Below, one piece after another: positions 22,431-33,233 of a stretch of DNA of 64,000 nucleotides. The stretch is taken from positions 77,362,992-77,426,991 of the forward strand of contig NC_079498.1 in the NCBI RefSeq assembly GCF_030052815.1, written 5' to 3'. Numbering within the stretch: position 1 is the stretch's first letter; every line of letters begins with the position of its first letter. This stretch comes from Hevea brasiliensis. Its lineage: Eukaryota; Streptophyta; Magnoliopsida; Malpighiales; Euphorbiaceae. The position numbers and the translations under genes were made by a program. A model generated the notes under the pieces. The model ran no database searches and had not been told where the DNA came from. It saw nothing but the letters and a program-made list of their open reading frames with translations.

Positions 22431-23194
22431 GTTGAATATGAGATATTCAATTTAATTTAAGTATGTATGCTTTATTTAATTGTTAAATAGTGATATGCAT
22501 GATGGATGATCATGGACTATAAAAGACTAATGTGATTGGATTTATTTCTTTTATGTTTCTTTGGGATTGTAAATTAATTAATTTATTTTAATTTATTTTG
22601 GGCATGTATTATTAAGTTTTTAATAATTTTTGAGTTGTAATTTCATTTATTTAAGTTCTTGTAAATTTACCTTGGTATGCCAAGGATTACTATGTAATTG
22701 GATTGCAAGAAGTTCAAGGAGGTCAAGAGCATTGGTGGGACCAGTGGGAGGAATTCAAGATCAAGTGTTGATTATGTACTCCTTCAGCAACTCTTGTAAA
22801 ATGAATGAATGAAATGCACCTAGGAATGCCCTGATTCAATTCTTGGTGGCTCAGAATTGAATCCCTTAGAAAGTCCATGATCATACCATATTTACTACTT
22901 ATCCATGAATGCATGAGATGTATGGGAATGTATGCAATTATATGATATATGCATGCTAAATGGATAATGCGCAAAGTGAGACCTTAATAGTAATTAGGAT
23001 GACCATAAAATCTTCCAAACAAATGATTAAGTTGGAAATGCTACAATTAAAGTAATTATAACATGGGCCCTCCATTGGGGCAATTATTTTAAGAAATTTT
23101 AAATAGTTGCATGAGATGCAATTAATTTAAGAGATTTTCTTAAGAATAATTGTTAAACATGAGATGTTGTAAATATGTAAATGGTTTGGTGGCC

Positions 23195-23406
23195 AATATT
23201 GGATGTACCTGAGGACATTAAAATTATTTGCATAATTACTGACTCAATGGGATCAACTTAACTAATGCAAGATAAGTCAATAATGGATGTACCTGAGATT
23301 TTGAGCATTAGGGCTAGGTAAAGGATTAAACCTCACATGAAATGTGATGGGCAAGGAGTTGCTCCCTTATAGTTTATTGTAATTTCAATAACGGATGTAC
23401 CTGAAG
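23195..23406 (+). repeat. Triplicated leader motif of C1
   Basis: AATAATGGATGTACCTGAG or one- to two-base variants at 23,195, 23,279 and 23,387. Corresponding triplets occur at 48,262-48,470 and, reversed, at 31,725-31,935. Confidence 0.75.
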
Positions 23407-23607
23407 ATGATCAATGGAATTATAAGAATTCAATCACCCACTAGAAATCCATCCAACTAGGATTTCCGTTTTCTACTTTGGAAGTGTAGAATTCGCTAAG
23501 TTAGTGGGAGGACCAATTTGATTAAAAGACCATGATCATTTTGGTCAATTACATGATACATTTACTAATTAATCTGGTTATTTTCTGAAGTTAATTTTCT
23601 GATAATA

Positions 23608-24505
23608 ATGAGCATAGAACAACCATCACCATCCAATATCCTTGCAAGCATACTTGATCGCAATAGGTTGACAGGACCTAATCTCTTTGATTGGCTAAGA
23701 AATTTAAAACTTTTCTGAACCTTGAACATATAGGATATGTTCTAGATTCAAATGTTCCTAGTCTCTTACCTCCAGAGGCTACTCAAGAGGTACATGAAAC
23801 CTTGGACAAGTGGAAGGAGCATGATATGAGAGCTAAGTGTTACATGCTTGCTTCCATGAGTAATGAGTTACATAAGCAACATGAGAACATGCAGAGTGCA
23901 AGTGAGATCCTCCTTCACCTACAAGAGTTATATGGTGAGCATAGTAGGAATGCTAGGTATGAGATATCTAGGCAGCTGTTCCGCATGAGGATGTCTAAGG
24001 GACAGAATGTTGGGGATCATGTCCATAAGATGATTTGGCTGATTGAGCAGTTAGAACATCTTGATTTCAACATGGATTTCCAGCAACAGACGGATTTGAT
24101 CCTTCAGTCCCTTCCTTAGTCTTTTGGGAATTTTGTGACAAATTTCCATATGACTAAATAGGAATGCACCTTAGCTAGTTTACTCAACATGTTGGTTATT
24201 ACTCAAAAGAATATGCCGGGCAATAAAGGAAAAGATGTAGCTTTGATTGCATCTTTTTCTACTGGAAAGTCCAACAAGAAAAAGGGCAATAAGAAAAAGA
24301 AACCTCAGATTTCTGGTCCTTCTAAGAAAATAGCTAAACAGAAAGGGAAGACTAAAGCTAATGGAGGCAAAGGAAAGTGTTTCCACTGCCAGAAGGATGG
24401 GCACTGGAAAAGGAACTGCCCAGAGTATAGTGATCTAAATGAATGCAAAGCCATGGTGAAAACCAACTCAAGTTCAAAATATATTTGGCACTTAAGGTTA
24501 TGTCA
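23608..24505 (+). pseudogene. C1 gag, joined directly to the pre-integrase domain
   Basis: The ATG at 23,608 begins MSIEQPSPSNILASILDRN, matching C2. A one-base deletion near 23,715 shifts the frame. The capsid-like region (LDKWKEHDMRAKCYMLASM, then ISRQLFRMRMSKGQNVGDHV) follows to a TAG at 24,116-24,118, with another TAG at 24,159-24,161. After a lysine-rich stretch comes an intact zinc knuckle CFHCQKDGHWKRNC (24,378-24,419). Eight bases later the text jumps from PEY to SDLNECKAMVK, which in C2 lies after the protease, so the whole protease is deleted at 24,428/24,429. The downstream HLRLCHVAEDRI motif of the pre-integrase domain is intact. Confidence 0.88.
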
Positions 24506-25609
24506 TGTTGCAGAAGATAGGATTGCAAAATTGGAGAAAAATGGGGATTCTTTCCTCATTGGGCTCTGAGCCTACTCCAACTTGTGAATCTTGCCTTCAG
24601 GGCAAAATGACTAGATCACCCTTTATTGGACAAGGGCTAAGGGCTGAAAATATTTTGGAGCTAATACATAGTGATGTATGTGGTCCATTTAAGGAAATGG
24701 CTAGAGGCGGTTTTCATTATTTTATTACCTTTACTGATGATAAATCAAGGTTTTGGTATTTGTATTTGATGAAATATAAACATGAATCCTTTGAAAAGTT
24801 CAAAGAATTTAAATCTGAATTAGAAAATCAAACAGGAAAGAGTATTAAAACTCTTCGATCAGATCGTGGAGGTGAATATTTGAGTACTGAATTTGATGAA
24901 TACTTGAGAGAGCATGGCATTGTTTCCCAGCTGACTCCTCCAGGAACTCCACAGCTGAATGGTATATCTGAAAGGAAAAATCGTACCCTATTGGATATGG
25001 TACGTAGTATGATGAGCTATACTGATATGTCAATCTCCTTTTGGGGATTTGCATTAGAATCAGCTTTGTATATTCTGAATAGGATTCCATCAAAATCAAT
25101 TTCTTCCACACCTTATGAGATATGGCATGGAAGAAAACCAAGTCTTAATCATGTTAAGATTTGGGGTTGTCCAACTTATATCAAAAAGTTGAACACTGAT
25201 AAATTGGAAACCAGATTAGAAAAGGGTCGATTTGTTGGATATCCAAAAGATAGTTTTGGATATTATTTTTATTTGCCTACATCACAAAAGGTTGTGGTGA
25301 GTCGAGATGCCACATTTCTTGAACAACAGTTTGTTCAAGAAGGAGGCAAAGGAAGGCAAATAGAGTTGGAATTAGAGAATTCTGACCAACCAACAGATCA
25401 GATGGATATAGATCTATACCAATTAATGAAACATCTACAACTGTTCCTCATAGAATAAAAACCAGGGTATCTCACCGACCAGTGAGATATGGTTTCCTTC
25501 ATGAAGAAGAGCAATAGTTGCTACTCATGAAGAAGTAGATCATGGAGATGATCCACTTACCTATGAAGAAGCTATATCAGATATAGACTATTAAAAATGG
25601 ATTGATGCT
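24505..25609 (+). pseudogene. C1 integrase
   Basis: The open frame 24,505-25,458 covers most of the copia integrase. It shows the pre-integrase cysteine pair (CESCLQGK) and all three catalytic residues: D in LELIHSDVCGPF (near 24,670), D in LRSDRGGEY (near 24,860) and E in NGISERKNRT (near 24,970). The conserved GCPTYIKK and GRFVGYPKDSFGYYFY tracts follow. The frame is lost around 25,400-25,600, with stops before the RT. The catalytic core is the best preserved coding block of C1. Confidence 0.9.
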
Positions 25610-25858
25610 ATGAAATCTGAAATTGATTCCATGTATAAGAATCAAGTTTGGGATCTTGTTGACCCACCTGAAGGTATTGTACCTATAGAGAACAAATGGG
25701 TTTTCAATAAGAAAATTGATTCTGATGGAAAGGTAGAGACCTATAAGGCAAGGCTAGTAGCGAAAGGGTTTCGCCAAAGGCAAGGAATCGACTATGAGGA
25801 GACTTTCTCGCCTATTGCCATGCTTAAATCAATTAGGATTCTATTAGCAATAGCTGCA
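25610..25858 (+). pseudogene. C1 reverse transcriptase, N-terminal part
   Basis: MKSEIDSMYKNQVWDLVDPP, then IENKWVFNKKI and YKARLVAKGFRQRQGIDYEE are the standard start of a copia RT. The frame is cut after LLAIAA by the insertion of C1' and resumes at 35,342 with YYDYEIWQMDVK. Confidence 0.93.
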
Positions 25859-27960
25859 TGAAGGAACGGAAGCGTGAAAAATACAAGATTATACCATTGA
25901 ATTCAAAAATTTTCACCTAGGGTCACATGCACCATGCAAGATTTATTTTTATCTATTTGATTTCAATGATAAACAACATATTAAAACTCTTTTAATATGT
26001 TTTTGGATCTGTATTTGCCATTTAAGATTTTAAAATTAATCAGATTAATTTTAGAACCCTAGATTAAATCAAGAACGATTACACTAACCTCTTGATGTCT
26101 TTGCAGCGTATGCTGCCTTTGAGATTCGTCTTGAGGACACGGATGTTGTCCCTCTAGCTTGTCCACACCAAGAACACCTATGGCAGCCCTTGAACAGCTT
26201 CTAAAGCCTTTTCTATTAATTAGAAATTCAAGTTCTGCCTTTTAAGAGATTAGAGATGCAAACAGGACACTAGAAACAATTTTTAGTGTTCTTAATTCAA
26301 GAGATTGATGGCTAATCTCTTTGAATTGATGAGAGATGAAGAGAAATAGCTGGAGAGGCTCAAAGTGGCGTGACAATTGAGAGGAGAGGCTGCTGGTTAT
26401 GTTTTCTTTTCATAACCCCACTTAAATAGCTAGGTTAACACATTAAACCCTAGCCACATGTCACCTTTTGATTAGCTCTAGGTTTAAGTGACCCAATCAC
26501 ATTGTGCCAAGTGTCAAACCTATATTTAATCTTGATTTTAATCATCTTACATTATTAAAAATATTTGTAAAGCTTATGTGTTATGCCATGTGTCACCATC
26601 TCATGGTGCCACGTGTCACTGTACAAAATGACCAAAATGCCCACTGTGTCTTAATTTTGAGTTCTTAACCCAAAATAATTATTTTCTTCTTCTAATTAAT
26701 TTATATCAAATATAAATTAATTAATTAATCTCTATTAATTAATTTCTCATCAATTAAATTCATATTTAAACACTTTAAATATAAATTTAATTTATACTAC
26801 ACATCCAATAATCTAGATTTGGTTTCAAGTCATGCTAGGGACTTTGCAATTTTATTGCAAACCAAATCTATTTAATTAATCAATTAAACTCTTTAATTAA
26901 TTAATTAAATCATATTTAAATAGGTGATAACTTGTGTATGTGTGTGACTTACTAGGCTCATCACTAATTGGCAATGAGACATGATATCAACTCTTAATAT
27001 CATCGAACTCTTTCTTACCATAAATGATTTCTCTAAATCATTTTATGAACCTCATAGACCATGGTTAACACCTAGCATAGCATGCCATGGCCACCCAATT
27101 AGTAATAAGATTTACCTTAAATGAACCTATAATCATATGTTACCATGCACTAGAATCTCTACATTACAAAATCCCAACTCAATTTGAGTCATGGTTTATG
27201 TCAAACTCCATTTGCTATGAATATTATGTTCTCTTTTAATTCCAGTTCTTGATTAAAAGATTTTTCTCATCGAAACTCTTTTACGAATAAATCTATCTGT
27301 CTGGCAGGAACTTGAAACATCAAGAACAATTAAATGAACATAGGATTTTAACTCTATTTACTTAGAGAGCAGATTCCATCTTAATCAACACCTACCTCCA
27401 TATATAACTAGCGAGAGCCAACACATGCCCATATACCCATACATAGTACAAGTATGAAAGCGATTATCAAACTCAAACTACCTATATACAAGATAAGCTG
27501 TGCTATCTCAGGTCTAAAGATTATATGCATCTTGATATGATTTATGACAAAACATTGACAAGAGTAAACTCCATGTGCTTGTCATAAGTGTCACTGGTTG
27601 ACCTACTTATCATTTATAAGTGCCTATCAAGTTTGTTATATGGCATGAGACTCACCATTCCATCTTATTTATATCTCATATAAATAACTTGGGAACAAAC
27701 ATGAATACAATCTTTCTGGATAAGTCATGTCCTTATTATGAAGTATCCTCGATTGTGAACCTATTTATGATACTTTGTGCTAGAAATATTGTCACTCATA
27801 TTCTTAACAACTTAAGAATAATATTTCTAACAAAATATCAATGGACCTTTTCTATTACACATAAATATATTATGTAAGCGGAAAAGTGGAAATGCCTTTT
27901 ATTATTAAAATATGTACAAGATACATACTAAATGATATGCTCTAGGGCATACTACTAACA
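25859..27960 (-). repeat. C1' 3' LTR
   Basis: Reads TGAAGGAACGGAAGC at its left end and ATACTACTAACA at its right end, next to ATCTCCCACTAGC (27,961-27,973), the complement of the polypurine tract. Confidence 0.95.
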
Positions 27961-28050
27961 ATCTCCCACTAGCACTAGAGCCATTCATTACAATACCTTA
28001 AACCTATCTTCTCAAGATGTCGGTCTAACTGAACTTGTGACAAAAGCTTA
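27961..28050 (-). other. C1' polypurine tract and 3' end of pol
   Basis: The minus strand reads GCTAGTGGGAGAT immediately before the 3' LTR. The flanking sequence is the pol tail also seen at 36,540-36,622 and 52,570-52,650. Confidence 0.85.
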
Positions 28051-29219
28051 GTGAATGGATCAATTTGAATTTTTAGGCGATGTTATTTTCTGCATGGCTA
28101 TATCGCCTTGCCCAACTATATCTCACGATAATGTGGTAGTGCCTTTCTATGTGTTTGGATTTTGGGTGAGACCTTGGTTCCTTAGCCTATATGTTGCTCC
28201 ATTGTTGTCACGGTGTAATGGAGCTGGCGACTCAATGGAAGGAACTCTTGTAAGTTACATCACGAACTTCTTCATCCAAGCGACTTCTTTTGCGACATCG
28301 ATGCGACAATATACTTAGCCTCGATGAGTGGAATCTGCGATCGTGCTCTGTTTGGAACTCTTCCAACCGATCGCACCTCCATTACAAATGAACACATATC
28401 CAGAGGTAGACTTTCTATCATCGATATCTGATTGGAAATCAGAATCAGTATAACCATCCAATTTCAAGTCTCCACCTCCATAAATCAAGAATAAATCCTT
28501 AGTTCTTCTCAAGTACTTAAGAATATTCTTGACAACTATCCAGTTTTCCAAACCTGGATTGGATTGATACCTGCTAGTCAAACTAACAGCATATGCGATA
28601 TCCGGCCTAGTACACAACATTGCATACATTAAACTTCCAATAGCCGAAGCATATGGAATCCTGGCCATCTTATCTCTTTCTTTAGGTGTCTTTGGAGACA
28701 TCTCTTTAGAAAGGTGGATACCATGTCTCACTGGTAACAATCCTCTCTTGGAATCAAGCATGTTAAACCTCTTTAACACCTTTTCCAAGTATAGACTTTG
28801 GGATAAACCAATTATTCTTTTCGCTCTATCTCTATAGATGCGAATCCCAAGAATATAGGTTGCCTCCCCTAAGTCTTTCATGGAGAATGTATTTGACAAC
28901 CATACCTTTATAGTCGTCCAACATACTGTATCATTACCCATCAACGGTACGTCATCCACATATAAGACAAGGAAAGTGATAGCACTGTCACTAACCTTCT
29001 TATATACACATGGCTCATCCTCATTTTTGATAAAACCAAAAGATTTAATGGCTTCATCAAAACGGATGTTCCAACTCCTCGAAGCTTGTTTCAACCTATA
29101 AATGGATCGCTTTAGCTTGCATACCTTGGAACCATATTGGGATTCAAATCCCTTAGGTTGTTCCATGAAAATGTTTTCTTCAATGTATCCATTGAGTACA
29201 GTTGTTTTTACATCCATCT
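28051..29219 (-). pseudogene. C1' reverse transcriptase and RNase H
   Basis: The frame 29,217-28,315 starts within MDVKTTVLNGYIEEN (the family usually reads AFLNGY) and holds the catalytic LVLYVDDVPLMGND (near 28,945), so the YVDD box is intact. It continues through LGIRIYRDRAKR and YAMLCTRPDIAYAV to the RNase H motifs DGYTDSDFQSD and KSTSGYVFICNG. The final RNase H part (28,330-28,051) is broken by many small indels, most at CAG/CTG sites (for example the TEAEYIA and CDNNGA regions). RT copies RNA to DNA and RNase H removes the template. Confidence 0.9.
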
Positions 29220-30480
29220 GCCAAATCTCATAATCATAGTATGCATTATTGCTAATAAAATCCTAATTGATTTAAGCATGGCAACAAAGTGAGAAAGTCT
29301 CCTCATAGTCTATTCCTTGCCTTTGGCGAAACCCTTTCGCTACTAGCCTTGCCTTATAGGTCTCTACCTTTCCATCAGAACCAATTTTCTTCTTGAAAAC
29401 CCATTTGTTCCCTATAGGTACAATACCTTTAGGTGGGTCAACAAGATCCCAAACTTGATTCTTATACATGGAATCAATCTCGGATTTCATAGCATCAATC
29501 CATTTTGAAGAGTCTATATCTGATATAGCTTCTTCATAGGTAAGTGGATCATCTCCATGATCTACTTCTTCATGAGTAGACAACTCTTGTTCTTCTTCAT
29601 GAAGAAAACCATATCTCACTGGTGGGTGAGATACCTGGTTGTTCTACGAGGAACAGCTGTAGATGTTTCATCAATGGGTATAGGTTGACTAGATGGATCT
29701 ATATCCATCTGATCTGTTGGTTGGTCAGAATTCTCCAATTCTAACTCTATTTGCCTTCCTTTGCCTCCTTCTTGAACAAACTGTTGTTCAAGAAATGTGG
29801 CATCTCTGCTTATCACAACCTTTTGTGAAGTAGGCAAATAAAAATAATATCCAAAACTATCTTTTGGATATCCAACAAATCGACCTTTTTCTGATCTGGT
29901 CTCCAATTTATCGGTGTTGACTTTTGATATAAGTTTGGACAACCCCAAATCTTAACATGCTTAAGACTTGGTTTTCTTCCATGCCATATCTCATAAGGTG
30001 TGGAAGAAAGCGATTTTGATGGAATCCTATTCGGAATATATAAAGTGATTCTAATGCAAATCCCCAAAGGAGATTGGCATATCGGTATAGCTCATCATAC
30101 TACGTACCATATCCAATAAGTACGATTTCTCCTTCGGATACACCATTCATTTGTGGCATTCTGGAGGAGTCGGTGAGAAACAATGCCATGCTCTCTCAAG
30201 TATTCATCAAATTCGGTACTCAAATATTCACCTCCACGATCGATCGAAGAGCTTTAATATTTTTTCTGTTTGATTTTCTACTTGATTTAAATTTTTGAAC
30301 TTTTCAAAAGATTCATGTTTGTATTTCATCAAATACAAATACCCAAACCTTGATTTATCATCATAAAGGTAATAAAATAATGAAAACCCCTCTAGCCATT
30401 TCTTTAAGCGGACCACATACATCACTATGTATTAGTTCCAAAATATTTTGACTCTTAGCCCTTGTCCAACAAAGGGTGAT
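29220..30480 (-). pseudogene. C1' integrase and start of reverse transcriptase
   Basis: From right to left: fragments of the integrase core (DKSRFGYLYLMKYKHESFEK at 30,370-30,300), then RIPSKSLSSTPYEIWHGRK (30,045-29,985), GRFVGYPKDSFGYYFY (29,885) and the acidic linker, then the RT start (MKSEIDSMYKNQVWDLV, 29,490-29,440). At least five frame changes occur. One, at 29,276-29,297, is a CTG expanded to CTTTG after the residues DYEETFS. Confidence 0.85.
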
Positions 30481-31522
30481 CTAGTCATTTGCCTTGAAGG
30501 CAAGATTCACAAGTTGGAGTAGGCTCGAGCCCAATGAGGATAGAATCCCCATTTTCTCCAATTTTGCAATCCTATCTTCTGCAACATGACATAACCTTAA
30601 GTGCCAAATATATTTTGAACTTGAGTTGGTTTTCACCATGGCATTGCATTCATTTAGATTACTATACTCTGGCCAGTGGAAACACTTTCTTACTGACAAT
30701 GGAAACACTTTCCTGTTGGCAATGGAAACACTTTCCTGTTGGCAGTGGAGACACTTTCCTTTGCCTTTATCAGCTTTAATCTTCCTTTTCTGTTTAGCTA
30801 TTTTCTTGGAAGGACCAGGAATCTGAGATTTCTTTTTCTTGTTGCGCTTCTTCTTGTTGGACTTTCCAGTAGAAGAAGATGCAATCAAAGCTACCTCTTT
30901 TCCTTTATTGCCCGGCATATTCTTTTGGGCAATAACCAGCATGTTGAGTAATTAAGCTAAGGTGCATTCCTGTTTAGTCATATGGAAATTTGTCACAAAA
31001 TTCCCAAAAGACTCAGGAAGGGACTGAAGGATCAAATCCGTTTGTAGTTGGAAATCCATGTTGAAGTCAAGATGTTCCAACTGCTCAATCAGCCGAATCA
31101 TCTTGTGGACATGATCCCCAACATTCTGTCCCTCAGACATCCTCATACGGAATAGCTGTCTAGATATCTCATACCTAGCATTCCTGCTGTGCTCACCATA
31201 CAACTCTTGTAGGTGAAGGAGGATCTCACTAGCACTCTGCATGTTCTCATGTTGCTTTTGTAACTCATTACTCATGGAAGCAAGCATGTAACACTTAGCT
31301 CTCATATCATGCTCCTTCCACTTGTCCAAAGTATCATGTTCCTCTTGTGTGGCCTCTGGAGGTAAGGGACCAGGAACATTTGAATATAGAACATATCCTA
31401 TATGTTCAAGGTTCAAGACAAGTTTCAAATTTCTTAGCCAATCAGACAGATTAGGTCTGTCAACTGTTGTGATCAAGTATGCTTGCAAGGATATTGGATG
31501 GTGGTGGTTGTTTTGTGCTCAT
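30481..31522 (-). pseudogene. C1' gag with expanded zinc knuckle
   Basis: The ATG at 31,522 matches that of C2. Two one-base losses near 31,462-31,445 break the N-terminus. The capsid-like region (31,440-30,955: WLRNLKLVLNLEHIGYVL, then LFRMRMSEGQNVGDHVHK) is otherwise well kept and ends at TAA 30,954-30,952. The downstream lysine-rich part reaches GKCLHCQQ, but the second half of the CCHC zinc knuckle is replaced by a 23-bp tandem expansion. The text then continues WPEYSNLNECNAMVK, showing the same protease deletion junction as C1 (about 30,652-30,660). Confidence 0.88.
30672..30762 (-). repeat. 23-bp tandem repeat in the C1' zinc knuckle
   Basis: Three successive 23-bp units carrying TGGAAACACTTTC, plus a partial fourth with TGGAGACACTTTCC. 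Three added units equal 69 bp, so the frame is preserved but the CCHC box is destroyed. Confidence 0.9.
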
Positions 31523-33218
31523 TTTTATCAGAAAATTAACTGCAGAAAATAACCAGATTAATTAGTAAATGTATCATGTATTTAACCAAAATGATTATGG
31601 TCTTTTAATCAAATTGGTCCTCCCACTAACTTAGCGAATCCTACACTTCCAAAGTAGAAAACGGAAATCCTAGTTGGATGGATTTCTAGTGGGTGATTGA
31701 ATTCTTATAATTCTATTGATCATCCTCAGGTACATCCATTATTGGAATTACAATAAACTATAAGTGAGCAACTCCTTGCCATCACATCTCATGTGAGGTT
31801 CAATCCTTTACCTAGCCCCTAATGCTCAAAATCTCAGGTACATCCATTATTGACTTATCTTGCATTAGTTAAGTTGATCCCATTGAGCGATAATTATGCA
31901 AATAATTTTAATGTCCTCAGGTACATCCAATATTGGCCACCAAACCATTTACATATTTACAACATCTCATGCTTAACAATTATTCTTAAGAAAATCTCTT
32001 AAATTAATTGCATCTCATGCAACTATTTAAAATTTCTTAAAATAATTGCCCCAATGGAGGGCTTATGTTATAATTGCTTTAATTATAGCATTTCCAACTT
32101 AATCATTTGTTTGGAAGATTTTATAGCCATCCTAATTACTATTAAGGTCTCACTTTGCACATTATCCATTTAGCATGCATATATCATATAATTGCATACA
32201 TTCCCATACATCTCATGCATTCATGGATAAGCAGTAAATATGGTTTGATCATGGACTTTCTAAGGGATTCAATTCGAGCCACCAAGAATTGAATCGGGCA
32301 TTCCTAGGTGCATTTCATTCATTCATTTTACAAGAGTTGCTGAAGGAGTACATAATCAACACTTGATATTGAATTCCTCCCACTGGTCCCACCAATGCTC
32401 TTGACCTCCTTGAACTTCTTGCAATCCAATATTACATAGTAATTCTTGGCATACCAAGGCGAATTTACAAGAACTTAAATAAATGAAATTACAACCCAAA
32501 AATATTACAAACTTAATAATACATGCCCAAAATAAATTAAAATAAATAAATTAATTTACAATCCCAAAGAAACATAAAAGAAATAAATCCAATCACATTG
32601 GTCTTTTATAGTCCATGATCATCCATCATGCATATCACTATTTAACAATTAAATAAAACATACATTCTTAAATTAAATTGAATATCTCATATTCAACTTA
32701 AAATTCCAGATTTGAATATGATTCAAATAAATTTAAAAATTCAGATTTGAATCTCATTCAAACAAATTTAAAAATTCAGATTTGAATCACATTCAAATAT
32801 TTTTTAAAAAATCAGATCTGAATTTTATTGAATCAATTTTAAAAAATCAGATTTAAATATGATTCAAACAACTTTAAAAATTCAGATTTGAATCTCATTC
32901 AAACAACTTTTAAAATTTAGATTTGAATCACATTCAAACATTTTTTAAAATTCTGATTTGAATCATAATTTAATTGTGTGATTAAAACAACTAATTAAAC
33001 ACTTTAATTAGTCAAAGAATAGGCCTTAGATCATACAACAATTGCAGAATTAAAAGCCAAACCTTGAACCACCAATGGAACCATTATTGCCGCCACCAAT
33101 GGTGGCTCCACCATGTGTGCCGCCACACCTCATGATCCAACCAGCAATGAATCTCTTGATCTCATGATCAAACACACAATTAAATTATATAATCAACAAT
33201 CTAAATGGCAAATATAGT
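31523..33218 (-). other. C1' long untranslated leader
   Basis: Corresponds to the C1 and C2 leaders. It includes three CTCAGGTACATCCA motifs (near 31,730, 31,838 and 31,918) and the hairpin array at 32,695-32,960. No coding sequence is evident. Confidence 0.85.
32695..32960 (-). repeat. Leader hairpin array of C1'
   Basis: About seven units, reverse complement of those in C1, for example TTCAGATTTGAATC followed by ATTCAAACA. Copy number is lower than in C1. Confidence 0.82.
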
Positions 33219-33231
33219 GGCTCTGATACCA
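33219..33231 (-). other. C1' primer-binding site
   Basis: The plus strand reads GGCTCTGATACCA, the complement of TGGTATCAGAGCC, 2 bp from the LTR edge at 33,234. Confidence 0.92.
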
Positions 33232-33233
33232 AT

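Larger units (their letters stand above)
21842..23607 (+). other. C1 long untranslated leader
   Basis: About 1.77 kb separate the PBS from the gag ATG. No long frame is present. It holds the hairpin array (22,100-22,430) and three copies of a GGATGTACCTGA motif (23,195-23,406). The same layout is kept in C1' and C2. Confidence 0.85.

Noticed and set aside
22723..22974. An 83-codon minus-strand ORF in the copia leader, repeated at 47,787
   Set aside because: It is antisense to the element, conserved only through copy descent, and has no recognisable domain.
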